Of a stretch of 64,000 nt of DNA, positions 1-9,912 are shown piece by piece. The DNA is taken from positions 1-64,000 of the forward strand of contig JAKARI010000001.1 in NCBI GenBank assembly GCA_021819245.1, in the 5' to 3' direction. The DNA comes from Pseudomonadota bacterium (GTDB lineage Bacteria > Pseudomonadota > Gammaproteobacteria > Acidiferrobacterales > Acidiferrobacteraceae). The notes below the pieces were generated by a model. That model did not search any database. It worked only from the letters and a program-made list of their open reading frames with translations, and had not been told where the DNA came from. Position numbers and translations under genes: made by a program. Every line of letters starts with the position of its first letter. The stretch's first letter is position 1.

Positions 1-12
1 CCAGCCTCTTCC

Positions 13-65
13 AACATGAAATGAGTCTGGAGGAGGGGCTGTGTTTCTAACATGAAATGAGTCTG
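13..65. repeat. Duplicated 17-bp left-end motif of the IS
   Basis: AACATGAAATGAGTCTG occurs at 13-29 and again at 49-65, 36 bp apart. The 3' part matches the inverted right end at 1378-1389. The doubling could be a subterminal transposase-binding site, or a scar of one end inserted beside another. Confidence 0.7.
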
Positions 66-1389
66 AAGCCGGATCGGGTTTTGTTCATGATAGGGAGATG
101 CAGACCCTTATGAACCTCGATAACCTGACCTCCATTGACCAGCTGGCCGAGTTTTTGTCCGGCACCCAGGCGGTGGCCTTTTCGGTCTTGAGCAGCCCCG
201 TCGCCCGTTATGAGTGGGTGCAAAAGACCTTGGTCCGATTCCGGTATCTCACCCTCTCCCGGGCCGACCAGGGGGTCGTGATCCGTGCCCTGATGAAGGT
301 CAGCGGCTATTCCCGGCAGCAGATCACGCGGCTCATCGCTCAGTACCGCACGACCGGCACCATCAGACGCCGCCAGAGGACCGTGGCGGGCTTTATCCCG
401 AAGTACACCCCGGCCGACATCCGGTTGCTCGCGGCGATGGATGAGCGCCATGACACGCCCTCGGGACCTGCGGTCAAGAAGCTCTGCGAGCGCGCGTGGC
501 GGCTCTTTGGGCAGGGCGAATACGAGCGCCTGGCGCAGGTCTCGGTCGCCCACCTCTACAACCTGCGCAAATCCCTTCCGTACACAAGGCTGCGGTGCCA
601 CTTCGAGAAGACCCGGCCGCGACAGATCCCGATCGGCGAACGCCGCAAACCGGCACCCGACGGACGTCCCGGCTACCTCCGCATCGATACCGTCCACCAG
701 GGGGATTACGACGGGAAAAAGGGCGTTTATCATGTGAATGCGGTTGATGAAGTCACGCAGTTCGAGGTGGTATGCACAGTCGAGAAGATCAGTGAATCGT
801 ACCTGATCCCGGTCCTCGAACAATTGCTGGGAACCTTCCCTTTCACAATACACGGTTTCCACTCGGACAACGGCTCGGAATACATCAACAAACGGGTCGC
901 CGAGCTCCTGGAGAAGCTCCTCATCACGTTCACGAAGTCGCGCTCCCGGCACTCCAATGACAATGCCTTGGCCGAGAGCAAGAATGGCTCCGTGGTGCGC
1001 AAGGTCTTTGGCTACAGCCACATCCCCAGCCGCTTCGCCCAACGGATCAATCTCTTCAACCAGGAGGTCCTCAATCCCTATGTGAATTATCACCGCCCCT
1101 GCTTCTTCCCGGAGGCCACCACGGATGCCAAAGGCCGCACCCGTAAGCGCTACCGCTATGGGGCCATGATGACCCCGTATGACAAGCTGAAATCCCTTCC
1201 CGGGGCGGAGACCTATTTGAAGCCGACTTTAAGCTTTGCGATACTAGACGAGGTCGCTTACGCCATCAGCGACAACCAGGCGGCGGACCGTCTTCAAAAG
1301 GCCCGCCAGAAGCTCTTTCACACCATTCGCGAACAGGACCTCAAATCTGGCTGAAGGTGGCCCCTGACTCTCACCCTCCAGACTCATTT
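19..1389 (+). mobile_element. Insertion sequence with DDE transposase and 15-bp terminal inverted repeats
   Basis: The sequence AAATGAGTCTGGAGG at 19-33 recurs inverted at 1375-1389 and brackets a single transposase ORF, as expected for IS ends. A second, imperfect copy of the left end (AACATGAAATGAGTCTG, shared over 17 bp) lies at 49-65, so the true left end could be either copy. No target-site duplication is evident next to either candidate end. The element sits at the window edge and downstream of the minus-strand membrane-protein gene, so it does not visibly break a gene. Confidence 0.75.
98..1354 (+). CDS. Integrase-core (DDE) transposase
   Basis: This 418-residue protein has an N-terminal helix-turn-helix region (about residues 55-110, with SGYSRQQITRLIAQY) followed by an integrase catalytic core. 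The acidic triad is visible as D197 (RIDTVHQGD), D257 (FHSDNGSEY) and E293 (NALAESKNG). The last two are 35 residues apart, the classic D-x35-E spacing. The layout resembles IS481/ISNCY-type and Mu-like transposases; I cannot fix the family without a search. The frame is uninterrupted and lies inside matching terminal repeats, so the element may still be active. It would catalyse excision and insertion at its own ends. Confidence 0.88.
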   Translation: MQTLMNLDNLTSIDQLAEFLSGTQAVAFSVLSSPVARYEWVQKTLVRFRYLTLSRADQGVVIRALMKVSGYSRQQITRLIAQYRTTGTIRRRQRTVAGFIPKYTPADIRLLAAMDERHDTPSGPAVKKLCERAWRLFGQGEYERLAQVSVAHLYNLRKSLPYTRLRCHFEKTRPRQIPIGERRKPAPDGRPGYLRIDTVHQGDYDGKKGVYHVNAVDEVTQFEVVCTVEKISESYLIPVLEQLLGTFPFTIHGFHSDNGSEYINKRVAELLEKLLITFTKSRSRHSNDNALAESKNGSVVRKVFGYSHIPSRFAQRINLFNQEVLNPYVNYHRPCFFPEATTDAKGRTRKRYRYGAMMTPYDKLKSLPGAETYLKPTLSFAILDEVAYAISDNQAADRLQKARQKLFHTIREQDLKSG

Positions 1390-1580
1390 AGGGATTGGAA
1401 AATACTGGCCCCGCGCCAGGGTGCCCCAAACAGCGGCCGCGCGGGCCCGCAGGGTGCCCGAGCCCTGCGCCCACCCCTTGCCGGCACTGATGGCGGGCCG
1501 CTCGCCTTTTTGCACGGGCGCGCCCTGCGGGCCGGTGGACGAAAAACGGGACTGGGGAATACGCCGCAATACCGCGATGA

Positions 1581-2978
1581 TCAGCGGTTCTGAGAGGCCC
1601 CGCGACGCCGTTCGGCAGACAGCTGGAGGCCGTACTGGAACATCCGTTCCAGCAACAGGGGCGGCAAGATGAAAAGATCGTACAGGGTACTCACGGTGCC
1701 CGCGACCGCCACCACCACGCGGCCGGCCAACCGGAACCCGAAGGACGAGATGCGCACGAGGGTCTCGACGAGGATGCCGGTGACGGTGCGCAGGGCGTAG
1801 ATAAAGGCCTCGAGCGGAATGGCCACCAAGGCCATAAGGCAGGGCAGCACGAACGCGAGCAGGGACTCGGCAACGGTCTGCCAAAGCGGCAGATCAGGGA
1901 TCACGACGCCCTTCACCACCCCGGCCGCGGGAACTGCGCTCTCGCGCACGAAGGCCAATACCACCTGCAGGGCCGCGAGCATGATGAGTGCCACGATGGC
2001 GCCCGCCGCCGCTATGCGCCGCGCGCGCTTGGTCAGCATCGCCACTACGCCAAAAAGATGGGTGATGTCGAGCGCATCGAACAAGACGATGCCCGCCACC
2101 ACCTCGACTGCGATCAGGACGCCTGCGGCCACTTGCGAGGCCGGCTCGCCCGCCACCACGAAACCCTCACCGACCCCAAGCCAGCGCAGGGGGGCGGCGA
2201 TCAGATGGGCATTCATAAGGGCAGCGCCTGTGGCCACTAGCAGCACCAGGCCCGCGGCCAACAGGCGCGAGGCCGCGGAGGTGACCAGCGCGCGATCCAG
2301 CGGGGACACCTGCTCGGACAGGGCCTGATAACGCTCCACGGCCTCGTGGATGCCAAATGCCGACTCCGCCACCCGCGCCAACCGGTTGTCGACACGCTCG
2401 AGTCTTCGTGCGACCGTCTGCCACATGAGCTGGGCGCGGGCCAGCGCGCGGTGCCGCTCGGCCACCACCTTACGGCGCTCGCGCAGGGCCTGATCCTGCG
2501 CGGTCTGGACCAAGGCCTGAAACCCCGCCTGCACGCGCTCGGCCACACCATCATCGCCGGTCTTTAAGCGCGCGACGGCGGCAACCGCCTTGGTCCATTC
2601 CGGCGAGGGCTGCGGGATCTCCCCGGACCGCTGAAACTCCTCCTCCCATTGCGCGATCTGGCGCAGCAGGACCTCCTGCAAGGCCGGAAACCCCTGGACA
2701 TCGCGCCGCACGACCTCGTCGAGGCGGGCCCACTCGCGCTCGATCTTCAAGACCGCATCGGCCCGCGCCTGGGCCTGCAGCAGGGCCCGATTGCGTCTGT
2801 GGATATCGGCCGCGCCCGCGCTTAAGAATAATGCCATGAGCGTCAGCGGGTGGCGCACGAGGCGCGAGAGGGCGCGCATGCCTTTATGGAAGTAAGGCCG
2901 GGCCACATACATGACGAGCCACGCCGCCACCACCGCCGCGGCCCAAGGCCCCCCTGGCATCCAATAGGAAATGTCCAT
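1581..2978 (-). CDS. Membrane protein with long coiled-coil region, function unknown
   Basis: I do not recognise this 465-residue protein. It begins with a hydrophobic segment (about residues 10-25) and a second one around 45-57. A long charged, helix-rich stretch (about 60-235) rich in R, E, Q and A follows and looks like a coiled coil. The C-terminal half has several hydrophobic segments (about 238-260, 283-300, 320-345, 370-395, 415-440). It could be an inner-membrane sensor or structural protein with a cytoplasmic or periplasmic coiled coil, but no catalytic motif is visible. It lies 103 bp downstream of secF on the same strand and may be read from the Sec operon. The IS is inserted just beyond its 3' end. 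Confidence 0.6.
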   Translation of the reverse strand: MDISYWMPGGPWAAAVVAAWLVMYVARPYFHKGMRALSRLVRHPLTLMALFLSAGAADIHRRNRALLQAQARADAVLKIEREWARLDEVVRRDVQGFPALQEVLLRQIAQWEEEFQRSGEIPQPSPEWTKAVAAVARLKTGDDGVAERVQAGFQALVQTAQDQALRERRKVVAERHRALARAQLMWQTVARRLERVDNRLARVAESAFGIHEAVERYQALSEQVSPLDRALVTSAASRLLAAGLVLLVATGAALMNAHLIAAPLRWLGVGEGFVVAGEPASQVAAGVLIAVEVVAGIVLFDALDITHLFGVVAMLTKRARRIAAAGAIVALIMLAALQVVLAFVRESAVPAAGVVKGVVIPDLPLWQTVAESLLAFVLPCLMALVAIPLEAFIYALRTVTGILVETLVRISSFGFRLAGRVVVAVAGTVSTLYDLFILPPLLLERMFQYGLQLSAERRRGASQNR

Positions 2979-3081
2979 ACAGCCGCCCTCCGAAACTTAC
3001 GGGGTAGCGACTGCATACCATAGATAGCCCTGGCACGCCAAGCAGCCCCGATAGGCCGGGCCCGATACAAGACCGGCGGCC

Positions 3082-4002
3082 TTAGGGGCGGTCCTCGGCA
3101 GTTTTGCGCGCCACCAGATCCTCCCGTTTCAGGCCAAGCCACATAACGATAGGGCTTGCTACCAAAACGGACCCATAGGTCCCCACGACGATACCGACGG
3201 TCATGGCCAGGGCGAAACCGAACAGCACCGGCCCCCCGAGAAATAGCATCGACAAGACCATCATCTGGGTCAAAAGGTGCGTCATGATAGTACGCGAGAG
3301 GGTCCGGGTGATGGCGCTATCGATCACCTCCGCGGTCGTGCCGGTGCGCATGCGCCGGAAGTTCTCGCGAATCCTGTCGAATACCACCACCGTGTCATTC
3401 ACCGAATATCCGAGCACGGCGAGCACCGCAGCCAGCACGGTCAATGAGAAACTGATATGAAAAAGCGCAAACACCCCAAGCACGATGACCACATCGTGTA
3501 TGGTCGCAATGATCGCGCCGACGGCAAACCGCCATTCGAAACGCACGGTGAGATAGATCGTGATTCCGATCGCTACAAACAAAAGGGCGAGCGCACCTTG
3601 ATCGGCAAGCTCCGAACCGACCTCGGGACCCACATACTCCACGCTGCGCAGGCTCGCCCCGGGATAGCGCGCCGACACCAACCGTAAGACCCGCACCGCA
3701 AGCGCCTTGCCCTTGGTGGCGCGCGTGGGCAGACGGATCAAGACCTTGCTTGCAGTCCCGTAATTTTCCACGCGCGCATGGCGATAATGATGGGTCACGA
3801 GCAGCCGGCGGATCGCGGAGGCCGGGGTGGCGGCATTGAACTGAAGCTCGATCACGGTGCCGCCGGTGAAATCCACGTTCAGATTCAGGCCGCGGGCAAC
3901 GAGCGCCGCGACCGCGACGGCAAACAGAATGAGCGACACAAACACCGTGGTGCGCGCATAGCGCATGAACGGCAGGTCACGTTTGATGCGGAAAAATTCC
4001 AT
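3082..4002 (-). CDS. secF: Protein translocase subunit SecF
   Basis: SecF (306 residues) forms an inner-membrane complex with SecD and YajC. It uses the proton-motive force to help pull preproteins through SecYEG. The protein starts MEFFRIKRDLPFMRYAR and has TM1 at about 17-35, then the Sec-GG region (NLNVDFTGGTVIEL). A periplasmic domain and five further membrane segments follow. The conserved VGYSVNDTVVVFDRIREN motif in the second half is diagnostic of the SecD/SecF RND-like core. Its start codon directly abuts the secD stop, so the two are almost certainly translationally coupled. Length is normal for the family. Confidence 0.97.
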   Translation of the reverse strand: MEFFRIKRDLPFMRYARTTVFVSLILFAVAVAALVARGLNLNVDFTGGTVIELQFNAATPASAIRRLLVTHHYRHARVENYGTASKVLIRLPTRATKGKALAVRVLRLVSARYPGASLRSVEYVGPEVGSELADQGALALLFVAIGITIYLTVRFEWRFAVGAIIATIHDVVIVLGVFALFHISFSLTVLAAVLAVLGYSVNDTVVVFDRIRENFRRMRTGTTAEVIDSAITRTLSRTIMTHLLTQMMVLSMLFLGGPVLFGFALAMTVGIVVGTYGSVLVASPIVMWLGLKREDLVARKTAEDRP

Positions 4003-5880
4003 TTATATGCTCACATGTGCCAGCCGGCGGCGGCGCCCATACACGGCGTTGACGAATGCCCTCGTAACCAGGATGGCGCTAAAAAGCGAGGTGAGGATCC
4101 CCAGACACAAGGTGATCGCAAACCCCCGGACCGAGCCGGATCCCAGCCAAAAGAGCGCGAGCCCGGCGATAAAGGTCGTCATATTCGAGTCCACGATCGT
4201 CCCCATCGCCTTGTCGAAACCGGCCGAGATAGCGGCCTGCGGGGAGTTTTTATTGCGCAGCTCCTCGCGTATGCGCTCGAAAATGAGCACATTGGCATCG
4301 ATCGCCATGCCCACGGTCAGGGCGATGCCGGCGATGCCAGGTAACGTCAGGGTCGCCTGCAAGACCGAGAGCACAGCCACCAGCAGCACGACATTGCTCG
4401 CAAGCGCGATGGCCGCCAGGACCCCGAAGATCCGGTAATAGATGGCCATGAACACAGCGATCGCAAGAAACCCAAACAGGGTCGCGTAGAAGCCCCGGGT
4501 GATGTTGGCCGCCCCCAGGCTCGGTCCGACGGTCCGCTCGGCGATGATGCTCACGGGCGCCGCCAGCGCCCCGGCGCGCAGCAAAAGCGCCAGATTGCGG
4601 GCCTGACGGATACTGCCAATGCCCGTAATCTGGAAACTGCCGCCCAAGGCCTCGCGGATGACGGGTGCTGTGATCACGCGTTCGATCTTGTGGGTCACAC
4701 GCTCGCGCCGGCCGTCGGGCCCGCGTATCGGGACCCCCTGATCGTTACGCTTGAGATGCGACTGGACCTCGACATACACCACCGCCATGCGCTGACCGAC
4801 GTTGCGGCGCGTGACACGGGCATTGATGGCCGCGCCGCGGCCATTGAGCGTGATGTTCACCACCGGCTGCCCGCTCTGCGGATCGACGCCGGCCGAGGCA
4901 TTGGTGATATCGTCGCCGGAGTACAAGACGCGGTCATAGAGCAGGATCGGCTGGCCGTGCCGGTCGTAATAGATGCGCGTCCCCGGCGGGGGGCCGCTTG
5001 CGAGGGCCGAAGACAGGCTGTCTTTGCTGTCGACCATGTGGATCTCAAGGGTCGCGGTGCGCCCCAGGATCTCCTTGGCACGCGCGATATCCTCGACACC
5101 CGGCAGCTCGACTACGATACGCGAGCGCCCCTCCTGCTGAATGACCGGGGCGGCCACGCCCAATTCGTTCACCCGCCGCCGCAGCGCCGTCAGGTTCTGC
5201 TCGAGGGCGTAATGCCGCCGGGCGGACATGGCGGCCGGCGTCATGACCGCCTGCAGGCTGCCATGCGGCCCCGAGGTCACGGCAAGGTCGGTAAATTGCC
5301 GGGCTATCAGGCGCTCTGCCTCATGCGCCTGGGCGGCGTTGCGAAACCGCAACTCCACGACCCCAGCCTTGGTAAGCCGCGCCCGGCGATAGCGGATATG
5401 GTGGTGGCGCAGGGCCCGGCGCAGGGCCCGGGTATCTTCCACCAGCGCCTTGTGCAGCGCCGCATGCATGTCCACACGCAGCAAGAAATGGACTCCGCCG
5501 CGCAGATCGAGCCCGAGGTACATGGGACGCGCCCCCAGGGCGCGAAGCCACGCCGGGTCGGCCGGCGCCAAGGCAAGGGCCGTATGAAATCCCGATCCCA
5601 GCTTCTGGCCGATCAGATCGCGGGCGCGCATCTGCACGCCGGCGCGCGCAAAGCGGATCTGCAGGCCCTTGCCGGCGCGGCTTATCCGTTTATAGGGGAG
5701 GTGGGCGGCCGCAAGCAAGGTGCGCACCTCAGCCACGGTCGCGCGATGTATGGTCGCGCCGTGCGTGGCCTGAATCTCGACCGCCGGATTGTCACCGTAA
5801 ATATTCGGGAGCGCATAGATCACGCCCAACACGACGATGAGCCCGATCAGGGCGTTTTTCCACCAGGGATACTGATTCAT
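4003..5880 (-). CDS. secD: Protein translocase subunit SecD
   Basis: SecD (625 residues from this start) is the large partner of SecF in late-stage protein translocation. The ORF track extends further upstream, but that part lies inside yajC in another frame. MNQYPWWKNALIG is the family-typical start, only four bases from the yajC stop. TM1 is at about 9-24. The P1 periplasmic domain contains YLGLDLRGGVHFLL, and the C-terminal RND-like domain contains GMAIDANVLIFERIREE followed by the last membrane helices. Gene order yajC-secD-secF is the standard proteobacterial operon. Confidence 0.97.
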   Translation of the reverse strand: MNQYPWWKNALIGLIVVLGVIYALPNIYGDNPAVEIQATHGATIHRATVAEVRTLLAAAHLPYKRISRAGKGLQIRFARAGVQMRARDLIGQKLGSGFHTALALAPADPAWLRALGARPMYLGLDLRGGVHFLLRVDMHAALHKALVEDTRALRRALRHHHIRYRRARLTKAGVVELRFRNAAQAHEAERLIARQFTDLAVTSGPHGSLQAVMTPAAMSARRHYALEQNLTALRRRVNELGVAAPVIQQEGRSRIVVELPGVEDIARAKEILGRTATLEIHMVDSKDSLSSALASGPPPGTRIYYDRHGQPILLYDRVLYSGDDITNASAGVDPQSGQPVVNITLNGRGAAINARVTRRNVGQRMAVVYVEVQSHLKRNDQGVPIRGPDGRRERVTHKIERVITAPVIREALGGSFQITGIGSIRQARNLALLLRAGALAAPVSIIAERTVGPSLGAANITRGFYATLFGFLAIAVFMAIYYRIFGVLAAIALASNVVLLVAVLSVLQATLTLPGIAGIALTVGMAIDANVLIFERIREELRNKNSPQAAISAGFDKAMGTIVDSNMTTFIAGLALFWLGSGSVRGFAITLCLGILTSLFSAILVTRAFVNAVYGRRRRLAHVSI

Positions 5881-5884
5881 CGGC

Positions 5885-6238
5885 CTATCGCTTCTTCCCG
5901 ATGGTGTCCTTCCCGATGGTATCCTTCGGCAACACAAGCTGCACGGAAGACGTCTGAATCTGCACCACGACCCCCGGGGCCACCTCAACCTTGGAATATT
6001 GCGGGTTGACCTCGGTCAGCCGGCCGAGCATGCCCCCGGCCACCACGACCTCATCGCCCGGGGTCAGCGCCGCCAGCATCGCCCGTTGCTCGCGGGCGCG
6101 CTTGTTCTGCGGGCGCATGATCAGGAAATACATCAACACCACGATCAGGATTAAGGGCAGGAACTGAAACAGGCCGGCGGCCTCTGATGGGGGCGCGGCG
6201 GGCGCCGCCGCCCAGGCATTGCTGATGATATGTATCAT
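5885..6238 (-). CDS. yajC: Sec translocon accessory subunit YajC
   Basis: YajC is a small single-span inner-membrane protein that co-purifies with SecDF. The 117-residue product has an N-terminal hydrophobic helix (about residues 24-40, FLPLILIVVLMYFLIMRPQ) followed by RPQNKRAREQRAML. A YajC beta domain with LTPGDEVVVAGGMLGRL comes next. The C-terminus carries a short internal repeat (KDTIGKDTIGKKR) made by a 15-bp tandem DNA duplication. The gene lies 9 bp after tgt and 4 bp before secD. Confidence 0.96.
   Translation of the reverse strand: MIHIISNAWAAAPAAPPSEAAGLFQFLPLILIVVLMYFLIMRPQNKRAREQRAMLAALTPGDEVVVAGGMLGRLTEVNPQYSKVEVAPGVVVQIQTSSVQLVLPKDTIGKDTIGKKR
5896..5925. repeat. 15-bp tandem duplication at the 3' end of yajC
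   Basis: TCCCGATGGTGTCCT at 5896-5910 is followed at once by TCCCGATGGTATCCT (one mismatch). It keeps the reading frame and adds five residues (DTIGK) to the YajC tail. It probably arose by replication slippage. Confidence 0.85.
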
Positions 6239-6247
6239 GATTTCCCT

Positions 6248-7423
<1,176 letters not shown>

Positions 7424-7500
7424 CTAGCGCAAATGTCCGTGGTTTGCCACAGGCACGCAGGACGTCTGCATACCGCCGGACCCGCATGCGGCATCCGCCT

Positions 7501-8577
7501 TCATGTCACCAAGCCCCCGGGTCCTTGCGCATGAGCGCCTTCCAAGGGCATGGCGCGCCACAGCAGCATGGCATCGCCATAGCTAAAGAAGCGATACCGC
7601 GCCGCGACCGCCCGGCGATAGGCGTTCATGACGCGCTCATGGCCCGCGAAGGCGCAGACCAGCATGAGGAGCGTGGAGCGCGGCAGGTGAAAGTTCGTGA
7701 TAAGGCCCTCGATCACTTGGAACCGGAATCCCCCCTGAATAAAAAGATCGGTATCGCCGGCGTAGGGTTGGAGCGTCCCGGAGGCGGCCGCCGCCTCCAG
7801 GGCCCGCGCGGTCGTCGTCCCCACCGCCACGACCCGCCCGCCGCGCGCCTGCGCCGCCGCGATCGCCGCTACGCAATCCTCCGAGACCAAGACGCGCTCG
7901 GGGTGCAAGCGCCCCTGCGCCAACGCCTCGGGACGCACCGGCCGAAACGTCCCGGCGCCCACGTGGAGCGTCACAAACGCACTCTCCACGCCCTGGCGCG
8001 TAAGCCGCGCCAGCAGATCCTCATCAAAATGGAGGCCGGCGGTGGGTGCGGCCACCGCCCCGGGGGCCCGGGCGTACACTGTCTGATAGCGGGTCCTGTC
8101 GTCCTCGTTGTCGGGGCGCGTGATATAAGGCGGCAGGGGGACGTGGCCGACCCGGTCGATGAGCCCCATCACATCTTCGGACCCGCTAAAAAGGACCTCG
8201 GTGAATTCCCCGGCACGGCCCAGCACCGTGGCGCGCAGGCCGCCCTCGAGGATAAGGACTTCGCCTATACGGGGCGACTTGCTGGCCCGCAGCGCCACAT
8301 GCGCGCGACCATCGCCATCGAGAAAGCGCTCCAACAGCATCTCGACGCGGCCGCCTGTGGCCCGCTGCCCGTAAAATCGCGCCGGCACCACCCGCGTATC
8401 ATTGAAGACCAGCAGATCGCCGGGCCGCACATAGTCCGTGAGATCCGCGAATCGCCTGTCCTCCAACCCCTCATCACCCTGGCCAACCACCATCAAGCGG
8501 CTCGCGCTGCGGGGCGAGATCGGGGTCTGGGCGATCAACTCGGGAGGCAGATCGTAGTCAAAGGGATCAAAGGGCAT
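7501..8577 (-). CDS. queA: S-adenosylmethionine:tRNA ribosyltransferase-isomerase
   Basis: QueA transfers and isomerises the ribosyl moiety of S-adenosylmethionine onto preQ1-modified tRNA to give epoxyqueuosine. The ORF track begins 11 codons earlier, but MPFDPFDYDLPPELIAQTP is the family-typical N-terminus, so I use the ATG at 8577 (358 residues). Family segments are visible: SRLMVV, GDLLVFNDTRVVPAR, PTAGLHFDEDLL, HVGAGTFRPV and NFHLPRSTLLMLVCAFAG. It is the first gene of the queA-tgt-yajC-secD-secF run and is divergent from tRNA-Leu, sharing a short upstream region with it. Confidence 0.97.
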   Translation of the reverse strand: MPFDPFDYDLPPELIAQTPISPRSASRLMVVGQGDEGLEDRRFADLTDYVRPGDLLVFNDTRVVPARFYGQRATGGRVEMLLERFLDGDGRAHVALRASKSPRIGEVLILEGGLRATVLGRAGEFTEVLFSGSEDVMGLIDRVGHVPLPPYITRPDNEDDRTRYQTVYARAPGAVAAPTAGLHFDEDLLARLTRQGVESAFVTLHVGAGTFRPVRPEALAQGRLHPERVLVSEDCVAAIAAAQARGGRVVAVGTTTARALEAAAASGTLQPYAGDTDLFIQGGFRFQVIEGLITNFHLPRSTLLMLVCAFAGHERVMNAYRRAVAARYRFFSYGDAMLLWRAMPLEGAHAQGPGGLVT

Positions 8578-8610
8578 GGGGCGACGATTATACGGGAAAG
8601 GCGCCCGCAC

Positions 8611-8639
8611 TGTTGCGCCACCGCCAAACCCGCTATACT
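8611..8639 (+). promoter_or_regulatory. Probable promoter of tRNA-Leu
   Basis: TATACT at 8634-8639 is a good -10 element. TGTTGC at 8611-8616 could serve as a weak -35 with a 17-bp spacer. The tRNA begins nine bases after the -10, consistent with transcription starting at or just before its 5' end. Confidence 0.5.
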
Positions 8640-8647
8640 GCGCGCGC

Positions 8648-8734
8648 GCCGGGATGGCGGAACTGGCAGACGCGCCGGACTCAAAATCCGGTGGTAGAGA
8701 TACCGTGTGGGTTCGACCCCCTCTCCCGGCACCA
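8648..8734 (+). tRNA. tRNA-Leu (anticodon CAA)
   Basis: The 87-nt sequence folds as a class II tRNA. The acceptor GCCGGGA (8648-8654) pairs with TCCCGGC (8724-8730), and the anticodon stem-loop is CCGGA-CTCAAAA-TCCGG with anticodon CAA. It has a long variable arm, a T-loop GTTCGAC and an encoded CCA at 8732-8734. It reads UUG codons. It stands alone at the edge of an accessory region. Leu tRNA genes are frequent integration sites, but I could not find a second copy of the 3' end within the window. Confidence 0.96.
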
Positions 8735-8866
8735 ATAAAAACAAGCGCTTAGAAAACATCCTGACAGACTCTTCTCTTGCGATAATCCCGCGACAGCCCG
8801 TTGTCGGGAGCTACCTGCCGACACACCCCAATGCGGGCTGATGCGCCATTGGCACCAGCGGCGCAG

Positions 8867-9904
8867 TTAAGTAGGGGTGCGCCCGGCCTCAGCACGCTCG
8901 ATCATACGCATGACCTCGGGGTTCGCGTTACATACGCTGATCTGGACCTGGGGGTTCTTCTCACGAAACACTCGAAACACCTCATCGGCAAACGCCTGAC
9001 CGATCGCAGTCACGCCAGTGAAATCGAGTACAACATGCTTGAATCGCTCGAACCGTGCCAGCAGGCGCTTGGCCTGGGATCGCGAAACCAGATTGTCATC
9101 ACCATAACGCATGAGATTAACTGGGACCACGGTGTTGGTAAACCCATAGTCCTCGCCGGACGTAAACTTATCGAATACTTGGCGCGCGGTTCGGGCCGTG
9201 TGATTGTGCAACTCCATCATCACAAGTGTTCCTTTCGTTGACGATGATGATTGCAGGATCCAGTCTTCAGTCTCGTGGAACTCGTGCGAGAAAAACACGC
9301 CACCCGAGAGGATAAGGAACTCGTCGAACATACGCGAGGCAAAAAAGATCCCTTCGCCCGTGTGGTTGGCCGGATCGGTCGTCAGCTTGCCCTTGGCAAG
9401 CTCGAGAACGGAATGACGCTCATCGGCAAGATGCAGTGCGGCCTGAATCTTCTTGAAAATGCCTATGCCGTCATCGATCAGGGTAATTTTTGTTGCGGCG
9501 GCGGTCTTCGCGAACTCTACCGTGACCGAGGTCCCTTCAGAATGATCAATCGCATTATTCAGCATCTCCGTAAAACCGTAGTGCCAGATATCCCGGACGT
9601 TATCGGGGTGGCCCCCAAGCGCCGGCGCGACATCTTCGCGCCAAACACGATCCTCAGCCAATCCGGCCAGCAGATATCGCCTGTGCCAGGTGATAAGGGG
9701 GGCTAGGCGATAGACCCGGCTGCGGGTATGTCCTTCTGCAGTGAGTATGCCTTCCTTGAGCAACTGCTGAAGATATTTATGGATGGCCTGGCGCGTGCAC
9801 CGGAACCTCTCGGCGGCAACCCGCGCGATATCGGCCGGGTGCCTATCGACGTTTTCGATGATAAAGGTGCGCGCGGCCGCGCCTCGCTTTCGCAGGATCG
9901 CCAT
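8867..9904 (-). CDS. Winged-helix / GHKL ATPase / STAS-like (DUF4325) regulator
   Basis: This 345-residue protein joins three modules. Residues about 12-65 look like a winged helix (RVAAERFRCTRQAIHKYLQQL). Residues about 95-235 form a histidine-kinase-like GHKL ATPase with N-box EMLNNAIDHS (113-122), G1 box DDGIGIF (144-150) and G2 box HTGEGIFFASRMF (181-193). Residues about 255-340 match the STAS-like DUF4325 fold (FERFKHVVLDFTGVTAIGQAFADEVFRV). No phospho-acceptor histidine domain is apparent, so it is more like an anti-sigma-type kinase fused to its partner and a DNA-binding head. The track starts at a TTG (9919). I prefer the ATG at 9904, because the TTG lies inside an operator-like repeat. 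Three 22-bp-spaced repeats immediately upstream suggest autoregulation (inference). Confidence 0.85.
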   Translation of the reverse strand: MAILRKRGAAARTFIIENVDRHPADIARVAAERFRCTRQAIHKYLQQLLKEGILTAEGHTRSRVYRLAPLITWHRRYLLAGLAEDRVWREDVAPALGGHPDNVRDIWHYGFTEMLNNAIDHSEGTSVTVEFAKTAAATKITLIDDGIGIFKKIQAALHLADERHSVLELAKGKLTTDPANHTGEGIFFASRMFDEFLILSGGVFFSHEFHETEDWILQSSSSTKGTLVMMELHNHTARTARQVFDKFTSGEDYGFTNTVVPVNLMRYGDDNLVSRSQAKRLLARFERFKHVVLDFTGVTAIGQAFADEVFRVFREKNPQVQISVCNANPEVMRMIERAEAGRTPT

Positions 9905-9912
9905 ACTGCCTA

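Noticed and set aside
4690-6009. 439-codon plus-strand ORF opposite secD
   Set aside because: It is fully antisense to secD/yajC, and its composition (His, Arg, Gly, Asp without fold) is that of a high-GC shadow.
7444-8697. 417-codon plus-strand ORF opposite queA
   Set aside because: It is antisense to queA and runs into tRNA-Leu; there is no family resemblance or ribosome site.
8735-8866. Hairpin CCCG.ACA/TGTCG.GGG between tRNA-Leu and the wHTH-GHKL gene as a terminator
   Set aside because: The stem is imperfect and no T run follows on either strand.
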